Below the pieces are notes generated by a model. That model was not told where the DNA came from. It worked only from the letters and a program-made list of their open reading frames with translations, and searched no databases. Below are positions 1 through 9,700 of a DNA stretch of 64,000 nucleotides, piece by piece. The position numbers and the translations under genes are program-made. This stretch comes from Pseudoalteromonas spongiae UST010723-006 (GTDB taxonomy: Bacteria > Pseudomonadota > Gammaproteobacteria > Enterobacterales > Alteromonadaceae), in the NCBI RefSeq assembly GCF_000238255.3, contig NZ_CP011039.1, positions 2,467,001-2,531,000 of the forward strand. The letters are read 5' to 3'. The stretch's first letter is position 1. Every line of letters begins with the position of its first letter.

Positions 1-288
1 TGCAATGGTTTTTGCAATCGCCACAACTAAACGTAAGTCACTTGCTGCTGGCTGACGCTTTGCAATAATACGTGTACATTCTTCGTCAATGCTCACTTCC
101 ATTGCATTTACTTTGTAATCGCCGTGCTCAACTTTTTTTGCAAGCTCCGCATTACTGTCATTTACCGCATCAAGCGCAGAGTTTAATTGCTGCTCTACCA
201 GTCCGCCCATAGCTAAAACATGGTTGCGAACGTTTTCAAGTTCTTGGTTAAAGTTACCTGAAATATGCTTTGAAATATTATGATCCAT
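1..288 (-). CDS. phoU: PhoU, phosphate uptake regulator (partial, N-terminal 96 residues)
   Basis: The frame runs from an ATG at 288 to the window edge, so only the N-terminal 96 residues are present. It begins [13 protein letters not shown] and continues as amphipathic helices ending near [17 protein letters not shown], typical of the PhoU four-helix repeat. PhoU is a cytoplasmic metal-binding protein that links the Pst transporter to the PhoR kinase and prevents activation of the Pho regulon when phosphate is plentiful. It follows pstB by 11 bp and is the last gene of pstC-pstA-pstB-phoU. The rest of the gene lies outside the window. Confidence 0.93.
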   Translation of the reverse strand, partial: MDHNISKHISGNFNQELENVRNHVLAMGGLVEQQLNSALDAVNDSNAELAKKVEHGDYKVNAMEVSIDEECTRIIAKRQPAASDLRLVVAIAKTIA

Positions 289-299
289 AACTTTAATCC

Positions 300-1127
300 T
301 TACCCGTAACGACCTGTAATGTAATCTTCAGTTTTCTTTTTCTTCGGCGTGGTGAATAGCGTATTTGTATCAGAGTATTCAATTAGTTCACCCATATACA
401 TAAACGCAGTTTGGTCAGACACACGTGCCGCTTGTTGCATGTTATGCGTAACAATTACAACTGTGTACTTATTTTTTAAATCGTTGATTAGCTCTTCGAT
501 TACCAATGTTGAAATTGGATCTAGCGCCGATGTTGGTTCATCTAACAGCAGTACTTCAGGTTCAATTGCAATTGCACGCGCAATAACCAAACGCTGTTGC
601 TGACCACCTGACAAACCAAATGCGCTGTCGTGCAGACGGTCTTTTACTTCGTCCCAAAGTGCGGCGCCACGTAATGACGATTCAACCACTTCGTCTAATT
701 TACGTTTGTCTTTTACACCTTGTAAGCGTAGGCCATAAACCACATTCTCATAAATTGATTTAGGGAATGGGTTTGGACGCTGGAATACCATACCAACGTT
801 ACGGCGAAGCGCTGCAACATCTACACTTTTGTCATAAATATTCTGGTTATGTAGCAAGATTTGACCATCGATACGACACGTATCGACTAAGTCATTCATG
901 CGGTTAATACAACGTAATAACGTTGACTTACCACAACCTGAAGGACCGATAAATGCAGTTACCTGACCCTTTGGAATTTTCATGCTGATATTGCTCAGCG
1001 CTTGTTTGTCACCGTAGTAAAGGTCTAAGTCTTTAATTTCAAGAGCAGTTTGTTCTGCCGATAAGTTTTCTAAATCAAGCTGTAAGCCAGTTGCAGATTG
1101 ATTTATTTCTGGAGCAACAGTAATCAT
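300..1127 (-). CDS. pstB: Phosphate ABC transporter ATP-binding protein PstB
   Basis: A 275-residue ATPase that powers phosphate import through PstA/PstC at the inner membrane. The Walker A motif GPSGCGKST, the signature LSGGQQQR and the Walker B plus D-loop [11 protein letters not shown] are all intact, as is the switch histidine in VTHNM. The open frame extends to a TTG at 1166, but the ATG at 1127 ([10 protein letters not shown]) fits the family N-terminus better and is chosen. It follows pstA closely and precedes phoU, so it is co-transcribed from the Pho-box promoter upstream of pstC. Confidence 0.96.
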   Translation of the reverse strand: MITVAPEINQSATGLQLDLENLSAEQTALEIKDLDLYYGDKQALSNISMKIPKGQVTAFIGPSGCGKSTLLRCINRMNDLVDTCRIDGQILLHNQNIYDKSVDVAALRRNVGMVFQRPNPFPKSIYENVVYGLRLQGVKDKRKLDEVVESSLRGAALWDEVKDRLHDSAFGLSGGQQQRLVIARAIAIEPEVLLLDEPTSALDPISTLVIEELINDLKNKYTVVIVTHNMQQAARVSDQTAFMYMGELIEYSDTNTLFTTPKKKKTEDYITGRYG

Positions 1128-1166
1128 TTTTACTAAACCTATTAAACTTTTATCACCGCAGAACAA

Positions 1167-2816
1167 TTAATGTTCTAACGACCTAAATTTTTCACGTAAG
1201 TGGTTACGAATACCAATTGCTGTGATATTCAGTGCCACAATTACCGCCACAAGTAAAAACGCTGTGGCATAAACTAGCGGGCGTGCCGCTTCAACATTCG
1301 GGCTTTGGAAACCAACATCATAGATGTGGAAACCTAAGTGCATAAATTTTCTATCTAAGTGTACAAACGGGAAGTTCATATCAACTGGCAGTGTTGGCGC
1401 CATTTTTACTACACCCACTAACATCAGTGGTGCTACTTCACCTGCTGCACGTGCAACCGCAAGAATTAAGCCTGTCATAATTGCAGGGCTTGCCATTGGT
1501 ACAATAATACGCCAAATAGTTTCAGCTTTGGTGGCACCAAGTGCTAACGAACCTTGACGAACTGAACTTGGAATACGTGATAAACCCTCTTCCGTTGATA
1601 CAATTACAACCGGTAAAGTTAAAATTGCTAATGTCAGTGCTGACCAAATTACACCTGGCGTACCAAACGTTGGGCCTGGTAATGCTTCAGGGTAGAATAA
1701 TTGGTCAATGCTACCACCTAGCATGTAAACAAAGAAACCTAAGCCAAATACACCGTAAACAATCGATGGTACACCGGCAAGGTTGATTACCGCGATACGA
1801 ATCATTTTAGTAATTGAATTTTTCGCTGCATATTCGTGTAAGTAAATCGCGGCGATTACACCAAACGGCGTTACGATTACCGCCATTAACATAACCATAA
1901 ATACGGTACCGAAAATCGCAGGGAATACCCCGCCTTCGGTGTTCGCTTCACGTGGGTCATCGCTAACAAACTTACCGATTTGCTTGAAGTAATGACCTAA
2001 TTTAGCCATTAAACCCATATCGTTTGGTAGTGTTACGTCTAGCACTTGGTAAAGTGGAATCGTTACTAACTCACCACGCATATCTTTTACAATAACTTGG
2101 TCACGCTTTGCCGCATCACGAAACTTAAATAGCTCTTTTTCAAGCACCAAGTATTGCTCACGATAGTCTTTACGCTGAGCCTCAAACTCCGCGACTTTTT
2201 CGTGTGTTAATTCGCCTTTAAGGTCGAGCGCTTTTTCTTTTAAACGCAAACGTTCTAGGTCGTAGTTAATATGACCAATGGGGCCGTTTTGCAAATCAAG
2301 TGCTGACTCATTAAGTTCAACTGCGCGCTCTACAAGTTGCTCTAGCTCAATTAACTTTTGCGCTTCAGCGACAACTTTACCGTCTTTGATCACACTTTCA
2401 ATGTAACCGTAAAAGTTACCGTTTTTACTACGCTCAAATACCGCTAATTGGCTCGGGGTAGATTGCTCAATAATATCCGTTGCTAAAATCCAACGGAAAT
2501 CTAGGTCTACGTATTCACGGTTACCAGTTTTAATCAGTAAACGCTCTACTTCTTCACCCGTAAAACCGTGTAAATCAACATTCGCCGCTTTTAAGCGCTC
2601 AACAGGCACCATTTCACGGTCGTAAATTTCACCGATAACGGTTTCTTTAACGTCGCCACGGTGCATTTCAAATTGCGTTACTTCTGACGGCCAAAAGAAC
2701 CCTAAACCACGACCTGCAATCATTGCCAGTAGGCCAATAACCGAGATTAAGCTGATACTTACTGCACCACCTGTCATCCAGATCCAAGGTGAGCCAGATT
2801 TAAACCACTGCTTCAT
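1167..2816 (-). CDS. pstA: Phosphate ABC transporter permease PstA (long form)
   Basis: A 549-residue inner-membrane permease. A first membrane segment lies near residues 15-37. It is followed by a long charged region (about 45-290) with a Lys/Glu-rich probable coiled coil near 190-245, and then the conserved binding-protein-dependent permease domain with the EAA-like loop GSLALGATKAETIWRIIVP. E. coli PstA is about 300 residues, so this is the long form seen in marine gammaproteobacteria, with an extra soluble domain after the first helix. A GGAG ribosome site lies just upstream of the ATG. It sits 18 bp after pstC and pairs with it to form the phosphate channel. Confidence 0.92.
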   Translation of the reverse strand: MKQWFKSGSPWIWMTGGAVSISLISVIGLLAMIAGRGLGFFWPSEVTQFEMHRGDVKETVIGEIYDREMVPVERLKAANVDLHGFTGEEVERLLIKTGNREYVDLDFRWILATDIIEQSTPSQLAVFERSKNGNFYGYIESVIKDGKVVAEAQKLIELEQLVERAVELNESALDLQNGPIGHINYDLERLRLKEKALDLKGELTHEKVAEFEAQRKDYREQYLVLEKELFKFRDAAKRDQVIVKDMRGELVTIPLYQVLDVTLPNDMGLMAKLGHYFKQIGKFVSDDPREANTEGGVFPAIFGTVFMVMLMAVIVTPFGVIAAIYLHEYAAKNSITKMIRIAVINLAGVPSIVYGVFGLGFFVYMLGGSIDQLFYPEALPGPTFGTPGVIWSALTLAILTLPVVIVSTEEGLSRIPSSVRQGSLALGATKAETIWRIIVPMASPAIMTGLILAVARAAGEVAPLMLVGVVKMAPTLPVDMNFPFVHLDRKFMHLGFHIYDVGFQSPNVEAARPLVYATAFLLVAVIVALNITAIGIRNHLREKFRSLEH

Positions 2817-2834
2817 TTATTAAATCTCCTAACC

Positions 2835-5075
2835 TTACAGTGAACTATACTTTTCACGTAAACGCTGACGAACAAATTCAGCAATCGTGTTAAAGATAAA
2901 GGTGAATATAAACAGTACAAACGCTGCTAAGAATAAGATGCGGTAGTGCGTGCTGCCTACTTCTGATTCTGGCATTTCTACCGCAATGTTTGCTGCAAGC
3001 GTACGCATACCTTGGAAAATACTCCAATCCATAATCGGCGTATTACCTGTTGCCATCAATACAATCATGGTTTCACCAACCGCACGACCTAAACCCATCA
3101 TCACTGCCGAGAAAATACCTGGGCTTGCTGTTAGTAATACAACGCGAACAAGCGTTTGCCACTGCGTTGCACCAAGTGCAAGCGAGCCATTCGATAAGTG
3201 CTTAGGTACACTAAATACCGCATCTTCAGCAATTGAGAAAATTGTTGGAATAACCGCAAAGCCCATTGCAATACCCACAACTAACGAGTTACGTTGGTCA
3301 AAATCAATGCCTAACTCGTTAGTAATATAACGACGTACATCACCATCAAATACCCAAAGCTCTACCGCAGGACTCAGTGCAAACGAGATATAACCTGCTA
3401 GTAATACCACTGGAATGAGTAAGATAGAGTGGCTACCGTCTGGCACTTTGTGGCGAATCGATTCTGGTAAATTTTGCCAAAAGAATGCTGTGAGTATTAT
3501 CGCCAATGGCGTTAATACTAAAATCAGCATAATTGCAGGTAAGTGAGATTCAATCAGAGGTGCTAACCAAAGACCCGCTAAGAAACCTAAAATTACGGTT
3601 GGTAATGCTTCCATAATTTCAACCGTTGGCTTAACGATTCGACGCTGTTCAGGCGACATAAAATAGGCTGTATAGATAGCAGCAGAAAGCGCAATCGGTA
3701 CCGCAAATAGCATCGCATACATTGCCGCTTTAATTGTACCGAATGAGATTGGTACTAACGATAACTTAGCTTCGAAATCATCACTTGCCGATGTAGACTG
3801 CCAAATGTAAGCAGGTTCAGGGTAACCTTCGTACCATACTTCTTGCCACAATGCTGACCAAGATACTTCAGGATGCTCATTTTCAATATCAACAACAATT
3901 AGTTGATTGCCCGCCAGCATTAATGCTGCGTTTGAGCGTGGTGACACCGCAAAGAAATCAATTCCCGCGTCTGCTACCTTACCCGACCACAGGTTGTTTT
4001 CACTGGTAGTGTAATAAAGCGATAAATCACCTTGGTTATTAGTGCTAAAGAATGTACGGCGATAGAATTCACTGTAAAGCCCTGAAATTTCTTTATCACC
4101 ACTTGCAAAAGCACGGATTTTGGCGAACTTACGACCCGAATCACCATTAATTTCAAACCACTGTGAAATTTCACCATTGTCGTTAACTAACATTAATGAG
4201 TTAGCACCTGACAATAATTGCATTTTAACTAGGTTGGCATTCTCTTGATTCGCGGCAAGCACTTGAATACGCGTAATATCTTCAATATCGCGCGTATTGT
4301 AAATGTAAATCTTATTAGCCACTCGCACAAATGCACGACTAAAGTCCGGTGAGATTAATAATTCATCCACTTTGCCTTCAACAGCAATCTCCGCGGTTTC
4401 ACTTGACCATTCCATTTCACCAGAGAACATATTTTCTTCCGCTGCAAGCATGCTAAACAGCAGACGTTGATCACCGGTTAATGCGAGTACACCAAGTTGA
4501 TTATCATCAGCAACATAGCTGAACGCGAATTTACGAATTGATGCACCTTCGTCATCAATCATCACTTCACTTTCACCGAGTGGATACGCAATACTTGGCT
4601 TAATGGTACGGCCATTGTTGGCAAATCCTACTTCAAATTTCGGGTTTACAACTTTAATTGCGCCATTTTCAAGACCATAAGCATACATAGCCTGATGCGG
4701 CACAGTGCGTGCAAAGCTGGTTACCGGTGCATCAAATTCCACATTAAAGCTTGTTAGCTTAGTGCCAAATTTCTCACCTTTAATGGTGTAGTAACTTAGC
4801 TCGCCAGTTGGTGTGAACAAGTAAGCGATTTCACCTTGCTCTTCCATACCTGCCGCAACGTACTCTTGCGTTTCAGGTAAAGCGAATTGATTTCTCACTT
4901 CAACATGTGATGAAGCGAAAATCGGCTGTACTACATACAACAGATAAAAGAAGATCAACAATAAGGCAACCAGTACTAATGTACCGCCTGCCGTAATACT
5001 GTATTTGGCGACTTTATCTTTGATCAGTCTGTTTCTATTAGTATTGAATTCAACACTTGGCGGATTGGAACTCAT
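2835..5075 (-). CDS. pstC: Phosphate ABC transporter permease PstC (long form)
   Basis: A 746-residue permease. After one membrane helix (about residues 24-46, LVLVALLLIFFYLLYVVQPIF) comes a roughly 380-residue soluble, beta-rich domain resembling a propeller. The C-terminal half is the multi-helix permease domain, with the EAA-type loop GSLALGATQWQTLVRVVL. The frame is open to 5246, but the upstream residues are not family-like. The ATG at 5075 (MSSNPPSVEF) is preceded by AAGGGCC and is chosen. It is the first gene of the operon in this window. No pstS lies directly upstream, so the phosphate-binding protein must be encoded elsewhere. Confidence 0.92.
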   Translation of the reverse strand: MSSNPPSVEFNTNRNRLIKDKVAKYSITAGGTLVLVALLLIFFYLLYVVQPIFASSHVEVRNQFALPETQEYVAAGMEEQGEIAYLFTPTGELSYYTIKGEKFGTKLTSFNVEFDAPVTSFARTVPHQAMYAYGLENGAIKVVNPKFEVGFANNGRTIKPSIAYPLGESEVMIDDEGASIRKFAFSYVADDNQLGVLALTGDQRLLFSMLAAEENMFSGEMEWSSETAEIAVEGKVDELLISPDFSRAFVRVANKIYIYNTRDIEDITRIQVLAANQENANLVKMQLLSGANSLMLVNDNGEISQWFEINGDSGRKFAKIRAFASGDKEISGLYSEFYRRTFFSTNNQGDLSLYYTTSENNLWSGKVADAGIDFFAVSPRSNAALMLAGNQLIVVDIENEHPEVSWSALWQEVWYEGYPEPAYIWQSTSASDDFEAKLSLVPISFGTIKAAMYAMLFAVPIALSAAIYTAYFMSPEQRRIVKPTVEIMEALPTVILGFLAGLWLAPLIESHLPAIMLILVLTPLAIILTAFFWQNLPESIRHKVPDGSHSILLIPVVLLAGYISFALSPAVELWVFDGDVRRYITNELGIDFDQRNSLVVGIAMGFAVIPTIFSIAEDAVFSVPKHLSNGSLALGATQWQTLVRVVLLTASPGIFSAVMMGLGRAVGETMIVLMATGNTPIMDWSIFQGMRTLAANIAVEMPESEVGSTHYRILFLAAFVLFIFTFIFNTIAEFVRQRLREKYSSL

Positions 5076-5117
5076 CCATTGGCCCTTACAAATAGAATTA
5101 GGATTTAGTTGGCGTGC

Positions 5118-5190
5118 ATTATATTTTGTCAAGATGACAGAAATGTTACAGAGAATGAAATATTTCGTTTTTATGACCGAAAAGTTACAC
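5118..5190 (-). promoter_or_regulatory. PhoB-dependent promoter of pstCAB-phoU: two Pho boxes and a -10
   Basis: On the minus strand, CTGTAACATTTCTGTCAT (5151-5134) is a near-ideal 18-bp Pho box, made of two 7-bp CTGTCAT-like repeats with a 4-bp spacer. A second, GTGTAACTTTTCGGTCAT (5190-5173), lies 39 bp further upstream. A perfect TATAAT (5123-5118) follows the proximal box after 10 bp, the usual position where PhoB replaces the -35 element. This predicts induction of the pst operon by phosphate starvation. Confidence 0.85.
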
Positions 5191-5350
5191 CGATTATTTA
5201 ACAAAATTTGACAAAATAAATTGGACAAAAGGCAGTCAATCATCAATACTTAAACAGCTCTACACCTCCATTTAATCCTTTGAATTAGCTAACAATTATT
5301 TCTTAATTTGTGTAGAGAGGGTTGCGCTAATTAGATAACGAGACAAGTAT

Positions 5351-5857
5351 ATGAAGCAGTTAGTATTAACAATTATTGGTCCTGACCGCTCAGGTCTAGT
5401 AGATGAACTATCCTCAGCGGTTTTAGCTAACCATGGCAATTGGTTAGCCAGTAACTTAAGCCACCTTTGCGGCCACTTTGCCGGAATTTTACAGTTAGAA
5501 GTACCTGAAGAACATTTGTCGGCACTCGAGGGCGCAATTCACGCCATTCCCGATCTCGAAGTAAAAATTGAAGCAGGGCAAGAACAAGTAACCGACGCAA
5601 GCCAACAGCTTAACTTTGTTATTACCAGCAATGACAGACCAGGTATAGTGCAAGAGCTTTCTAGTGTGTTACGCCATAAAGGTGCCTCAATTATTCACTT
5701 TAACTCAAAGCAACAAAGCGCGCCTAATTGGGGTGTACCTCTGTTTAACGCAGAAGCTCGGGTAGAGTTACCTGCAGGTTTAAGTAAAGATGATGTGATT
5801 GAAGCGCTCGAGTCTATTACGTCTGACTTGATTGTGGATATTGAAACCGAGGCTTAG
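5351..5857 (+). CDS. gcvR: GcvR-type regulator, two ACT domains
   Basis: A 168-residue protein with two ACT domains. The first begins VLTIIGPDRSGLVDELS and the second, near residue 90, begins FVITSNDRPGIVQELS. GcvR in E. coli binds glycine and blocks GcvA activation of the glycine cleavage operon. This length and architecture match that family, although ACT tandem proteins are not always regulators of gcv. It stands alone, divergent from pstC, and ends at a strong bidirectional terminator shared with the decarboxylase gene. Confidence 0.8.
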   Translation: MKQLVLTIIGPDRSGLVDELSSAVLANHGNWLASNLSHLCGHFAGILQLEVPEEHLSALEGAIHAIPDLEVKIEAGQEQVTDASQQLNFVITSNDRPGIVQELSSVLRHKGASIIHFNSKQQSAPNWGVPLFNAEARVELPAGLSKDDVIEALESITSDLIVDIETEA

Positions 5858-5902
5858 GGTTTACGATTATCTCATCCGAGTTCAGGTTAAATAAAAACGT
5901 AA

Positions 5903-5927
5903 AAAAGGGAGCAAATGCTCCCTTTTT
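5903..5927. terminator. Bidirectional terminator between gcvR and the decarboxylase
   Basis: GGGAGCA/TGCTCCC stem with an A tract on the left and a T tract on the right. It can serve both converging genes. Confidence 0.85.
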
Positions 5928-5950
5928 CATAAAAAATTCACAACGCTAAA

Positions 5951-7630
5951 TTATAAATATTTCGCTAAATACTTTTTAAATATTGGATCTTTACCAGCCA
6001 ACTCTCGCTGCTCCGCTAAAATATCATGCAATATTTGATTTGATGTAAGCGGATTTGCTAATACAACGCGAAATACTACTGTCGGTAAATTATCGTACTG
6101 ATATGGCGTTAAACGTGTACGCGATACAAATGAGCGCCCTGCTTCACGCTGACGTTTTTGCATGCTCGCAGTAAAACGATTAAGTGCTGCGTAAATATCT
6201 AACTTAGTTTGTTCATCTGCCGTTTTAAGTACTTCTTTAATTTTTTCTGGTACATAGCGATATGTTAACAAGCAAAGTTCTGGTTCAGTAACCAGTTCAA
6301 AGTCATCTGTTTGCTTAATAAGTTCAGCAAAATAGCGCGCTTTTTCAAGGCTTTTATCAATTAACATTTCATAGCCTTTGCGACCAATAATTGATAAACA
6401 CGCATGCACTAACATCGCCATACCTGGGCGGCTACCCTCAAGGGTGTGTGAGCCTAAATCTTTCGAGCCTTTACGTAAGATATATTCAGCATGATGTTCT
6501 ACCACATTGACCGTATCTGGTTCTTTGAAAAGCACAATACCTGCACCCATTGGCACATACATTTGCTTATGTGCGTCAATGGTAATTGAATCGGCACGTT
6601 CGCAACCAGCTAATAACCCACGCGCATTATTAGATAGCATGGTTGCACCGCCCCAAGCAGCATCAATATGAAAATGACAATTGATTTCCTCAGCTAGGTC
6701 TGCCATTTCATTAAGCGGGTCAATATTGCCGGTTTCAGTTGTGCCTGCAACACCAACAATTGCCATCACTTTAATGCCTTTTTCTGCTAATTCGTTAGCC
6801 TTTTCACGCATTTTAGCAACATCAACACGGTTATTATGATCTGTTTCGATAGATACAATATTACTGCGACCGATGCCTAACACATCAGCAGCTTTACCAA
6901 GTGAGTAGTGACCACGCTCTGACACTAAAATAGCCAAGCCTTTGTAGCCATAATGCATCATAGCCGCAACTAACCCATCGCTATTTATACCATTAAAATC
7001 GCCATCTGGTTTAAGCAGCTTATTGCGCGCAACCCAAAGTGCTGAAATATTGGCAACCGTGCCGCCTGAACAAAATGCACCTAAGGCATTTTTGGCGTTG
7101 TGCATCCACTTACGGTAAAAGGCATCATCTTTGCCGTAAACCATGTGGTGCATCATACCCAAGACTTGACGTTCTAATGGTGTAAATGCTTTAGATGTTT
7201 CAATTTTTACCAGATTTTGGTTTAACCCCACCATCAACTTTGACAGAGGTAAAACAAAATGCGGTAAGGCCGAAGTCATATGACCAATAAAGCTCGGCGC
7301 TGACGTGTGTACTGAATGTGCCACCAGCTTTTCCATTAACTCTTGGGCGTGTTCAGATACAAAACGAGGTTCTTCAGGGATATTTGCAGCTTGGAAATCT
7401 TTTTCAATTTCATGCAAAGGTTTTTCAACCGCTGCAATATTTTCGTTAAGAAAGCCTGCTAAGTTACTAGATATTTCTTGCTCAATTTTAGCCAAAGTCG
7501 AGCCCGGCGCCTCTGGCACCGTAAAAATTCGCATTAAGCTTTCTTCAGACGCTATTGCTGGGCGCACTGCTTGACGTGTTTCATCAACCATACTACTCAC
7601 TTTACCCAAAAAGTGTTCAAACATATTCAT
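5951..7630 (-). CDS. panP: PLP-dependent aspartate/glutamate decarboxylase, PanP type
   Basis: A 559-residue group II PLP decarboxylase. The PLP-binding lysine is K355 in DAHKQMY. The upstream motif HIDAAWGG carries the aspartate that binds the pyridine nitrogen, and the SGGTVAN motif binds the cofactor phosphate. The family found in Vibrio and Alteromonadales (PanP) makes beta-alanine from aspartate for pantothenate synthesis, replacing pyruvoyl PanD. A glutamate decarboxylase role cannot be excluded from sequence alone. The gene is single, convergent with gcvR. No strong ribosome site is visible; an in-frame ATG two codons downstream is an equally possible start. Confidence 0.82.
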   Translation of the reverse strand: MNMFEHFLGKVSSMVDETRQAVRPAIASEESLMRIFTVPEAPGSTLAKIEQEISSNLAGFLNENIAAVEKPLHEIEKDFQAANIPEEPRFVSEHAQELMEKLVAHSVHTSAPSFIGHMTSALPHFVLPLSKLMVGLNQNLVKIETSKAFTPLERQVLGMMHHMVYGKDDAFYRKWMHNAKNALGAFCSGGTVANISALWVARNKLLKPDGDFNGINSDGLVAAMMHYGYKGLAILVSERGHYSLGKAADVLGIGRSNIVSIETDHNNRVDVAKMREKANELAEKGIKVMAIVGVAGTTETGNIDPLNEMADLAEEINCHFHIDAAWGGATMLSNNARGLLAGCERADSITIDAHKQMYVPMGAGIVLFKEPDTVNVVEHHAEYILRKGSKDLGSHTLEGSRPGMAMLVHACLSIIGRKGYEMLIDKSLEKARYFAELIKQTDDFELVTEPELCLLTYRYVPEKIKEVLKTADEQTKLDIYAALNRFTASMQKRQREAGRSFVSRTRLTPYQYDNLPTVVFRVVLANPLTSNQILHDILAEQRELAGKDPIFKKYLAKYL

Positions 7631-7825
7631 AAAAAAAGGCTGTCAACTCTACTTCAATTACAAGAAAAAGTCTCGCAATTTGCACAATATCTCCATCTAC
7701 TGCTGTAAAAAACACACTAAATTGACTATTATAAGGTGTTTCAAAACAACATAACCCTTTGCTTGCTATACAGTAAAGCAGTATTTTTCAATTGCGGCAA
7801 AAATTAGTTTTTGGCAAGGATGCGC

Positions 7826-9700
7826 ATGTATTATTCAAATCAAGGAATTCGTTGGCTTTTTTTTGCGGGTGTACTGTTTTTAGCAAGCCTTGGCGGCTAT
7901 GTTTATTACGTTTATTCACACACCTACAACGACATTTTAAAAGATGTTGACGCTAAACTCTTAAACGCAGCACAAAGTGTTAAATTTATCCTCGGTGACG
8001 AATACCACGACAATATTACCGACCCCGACCACATTGATGAAAAAAGCTACCTATTAAAAAGCAAACAACTCTCTGAGTTTGCCAGCAAGCTAGAACTCGA
8101 ATACGTATACGCGATGATAAAAGAAGGCGATCAAGTTTACTTCTCTGCATCTAGTTATACTAACGAGGATATTAAAAACAATAAGCTTACTTACTTTTAT
8201 GACCTTTACCCTGAAGCGACACAATTAAACGTTAAAGCGTTTTATTCAACAGAGCCTTTATTCGAGCATTCAGAAGATCAGTGGGGCCATTTCCGCACCA
8301 TATTTTTACCGTTTCAAGCAAAAGACGGGCGCACCTATTTAACTGGCGCCGACATCACCATTAAAGATTTAAATGAACAGCTTGCAGCAAGTGTTACCCA
8401 AGCGGTAATCACCGCAAGTTTCTTTTTCTTTATCGCAACTTTAGTGGGCAGCGCTTACATTTATCTACTAAAACAAAACTTAACCCGCGATCCCGTTACG
8501 GGCTACGCAAACCACATTGCGCTAGAAAGAAAACTGCAAAGCCATTCACCACTGCACATGCAATTGGCCATAGTATTAATTAGTAATCTTGAAGATATTA
8601 ACGGTTTTTACGGCTCCCACATTGGTGATGAAGTAATGCAAAAACTGCTGGCACGTTTAAATAAGTTAAAAAGCACAGAATGTCACCTGTATCGCTTATC
8701 AAGCAATAAAATAGCATTGCTATCGCCCAACTTAGACAGCAATGCCTGTTTAAAACTTGTCGAAAATCTAAATAAAAATGCGCCGTTATTATATGACCCA
8801 TTTATCTACGTGACCTTATGTGCCGGTATTGCCACTGGCAATAAAACACTGTTAATTGAAAATGCACGTATTGCGGTTGAACAAGCTAAGCGTAGTCGTG
8901 AGCTTGTGGTGTTTTACTCCGATGCAATGAACATCATTAAAAATCAATATCAGCACAACTTAAAAATTGCCAAAGATGTGCGAGAAGCATTTAAAAATGG
9001 CCAAGTTGAAGCGCACTTTCAGCCAATACTCACTATCGACGGTAACGAAACCTTAAAGTACGAAGGCTTAGCACGCATTAAGATTAACGATGCTTTATAT
9101 GAGCCTGATTACTTTTTATCTGTCGTAAATCGCAGTCGCATGGATGGACAATTAACTCGCATGGTTTTTCTTGATTGCGTTAAGCGCTTTCGCCAAACTA
9201 ATTTATGCTGGAGCATGAATTTAACTGCGCAAGATATGTTAGACCCAAGCCTGGCGCAATTTCTTGATGATGAATTAAAGCGCTACCCTACACCTCACCA
9301 TATTTCATTTGAGCTTATCGAAACTGAAGCGATTGCCAACCTAACGGAAATCAAAGGCTTTGTAGAAATGGTAAGACGACACGGTGCTAAGGTCTTTATC
9401 GATGACTTTGGAACTGGTTACTCAAATATTTCGAATATTCTTAAACTAGAAGTCGATGGCTTAAAAATCGATCGCTCTTTAGTCTCACAAATTACCAAAG
9501 ACGATGAAGTGTTTTTATTTATTCAACACATTGCCAATTTTGCTAAGGAAGTGAACTTAACCTTGATTGCAGAAGGCGTTGAAAACAAGCTCGTTGCCGA
9601 TAAGCTCGCAAAAGCGGGCATTAAATACGTACAGGGTTTTTACTACGCGAAGCCAGCTCGAGAGCTGGCTCACATTTCACAAACCGCTAAAGCGAGTTAA
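7826..9700 (+). CDS. Membrane-bound c-di-GMP phosphodiesterase (degenerate GGDEF plus EAL)
   Basis: A 624-residue protein with two membrane helices (about residues 8-28 and 185-208) flanking a periplasmic sensor region. A GGDEF-like domain follows, in which the active-site motif is replaced by SSNKI, so it should not make c-di-GMP. The C-terminal EAL domain keeps EGLARI, the FELIETEA motif, IDDFGTGYSN, KIDRSLV and IAEGVE, so hydrolysis of c-di-GMP is expected. The ATG at 7826 is chosen because AAGGA lies 5 bp upstream; TTG 7811 and ATG 7820 are alternatives. Its 3' end overlaps the convergent methyltransferase by 14 bp. Confidence 0.88.
   Translation: MYYSNQGIRWLFFAGVLFLASLGGYVYYVYSHTYNDILKDVDAKLLNAAQSVKFILGDEYHDNITDPDHIDEKSYLLKSKQLSEFASKLELEYVYAMIKEGDQVYFSASSYTNEDIKNNKLTYFYDLYPEATQLNVKAFYSTEPLFEHSEDQWGHFRTIFLPFQAKDGRTYLTGADITIKDLNEQLAASVTQAVITASFFFFIATLVGSAYIYLLKQNLTRDPVTGYANHIALERKLQSHSPLHMQLAIVLISNLEDINGFYGSHIGDEVMQKLLARLNKLKSTECHLYRLSSNKIALLSPNLDSNACLKLVENLNKNAPLLYDPFIYVTLCAGIATGNKTLLIENARIAVEQAKRSRELVVFYSDAMNIIKNQYQHNLKIAKDVREAFKNGQVEAHFQPILTIDGNETLKYEGLARIKINDALYEPDYFLSVVNRSRMDGQLTRMVFLDCVKRFRQTNLCWSMNLTAQDMLDPSLAQFLDDELKRYPTPHHISFELIETEAIANLTEIKGFVEMVRRHGAKVFIDDFGTGYSNISNILKLEVDGLKIDRSLVSQITKDDEVFLFIQHIANFAKEVNLTLIAEGVENKLVADKLAKAGIKYVQGFYYAKPARELAHISQTAKAS

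Noticed and set aside
2950..3330. 126-codon open frame on the plus strand
   Set aside because: It is antisense to the conserved permease domain of pstC, has no ribosome site, and its composition mirrors the real gene.
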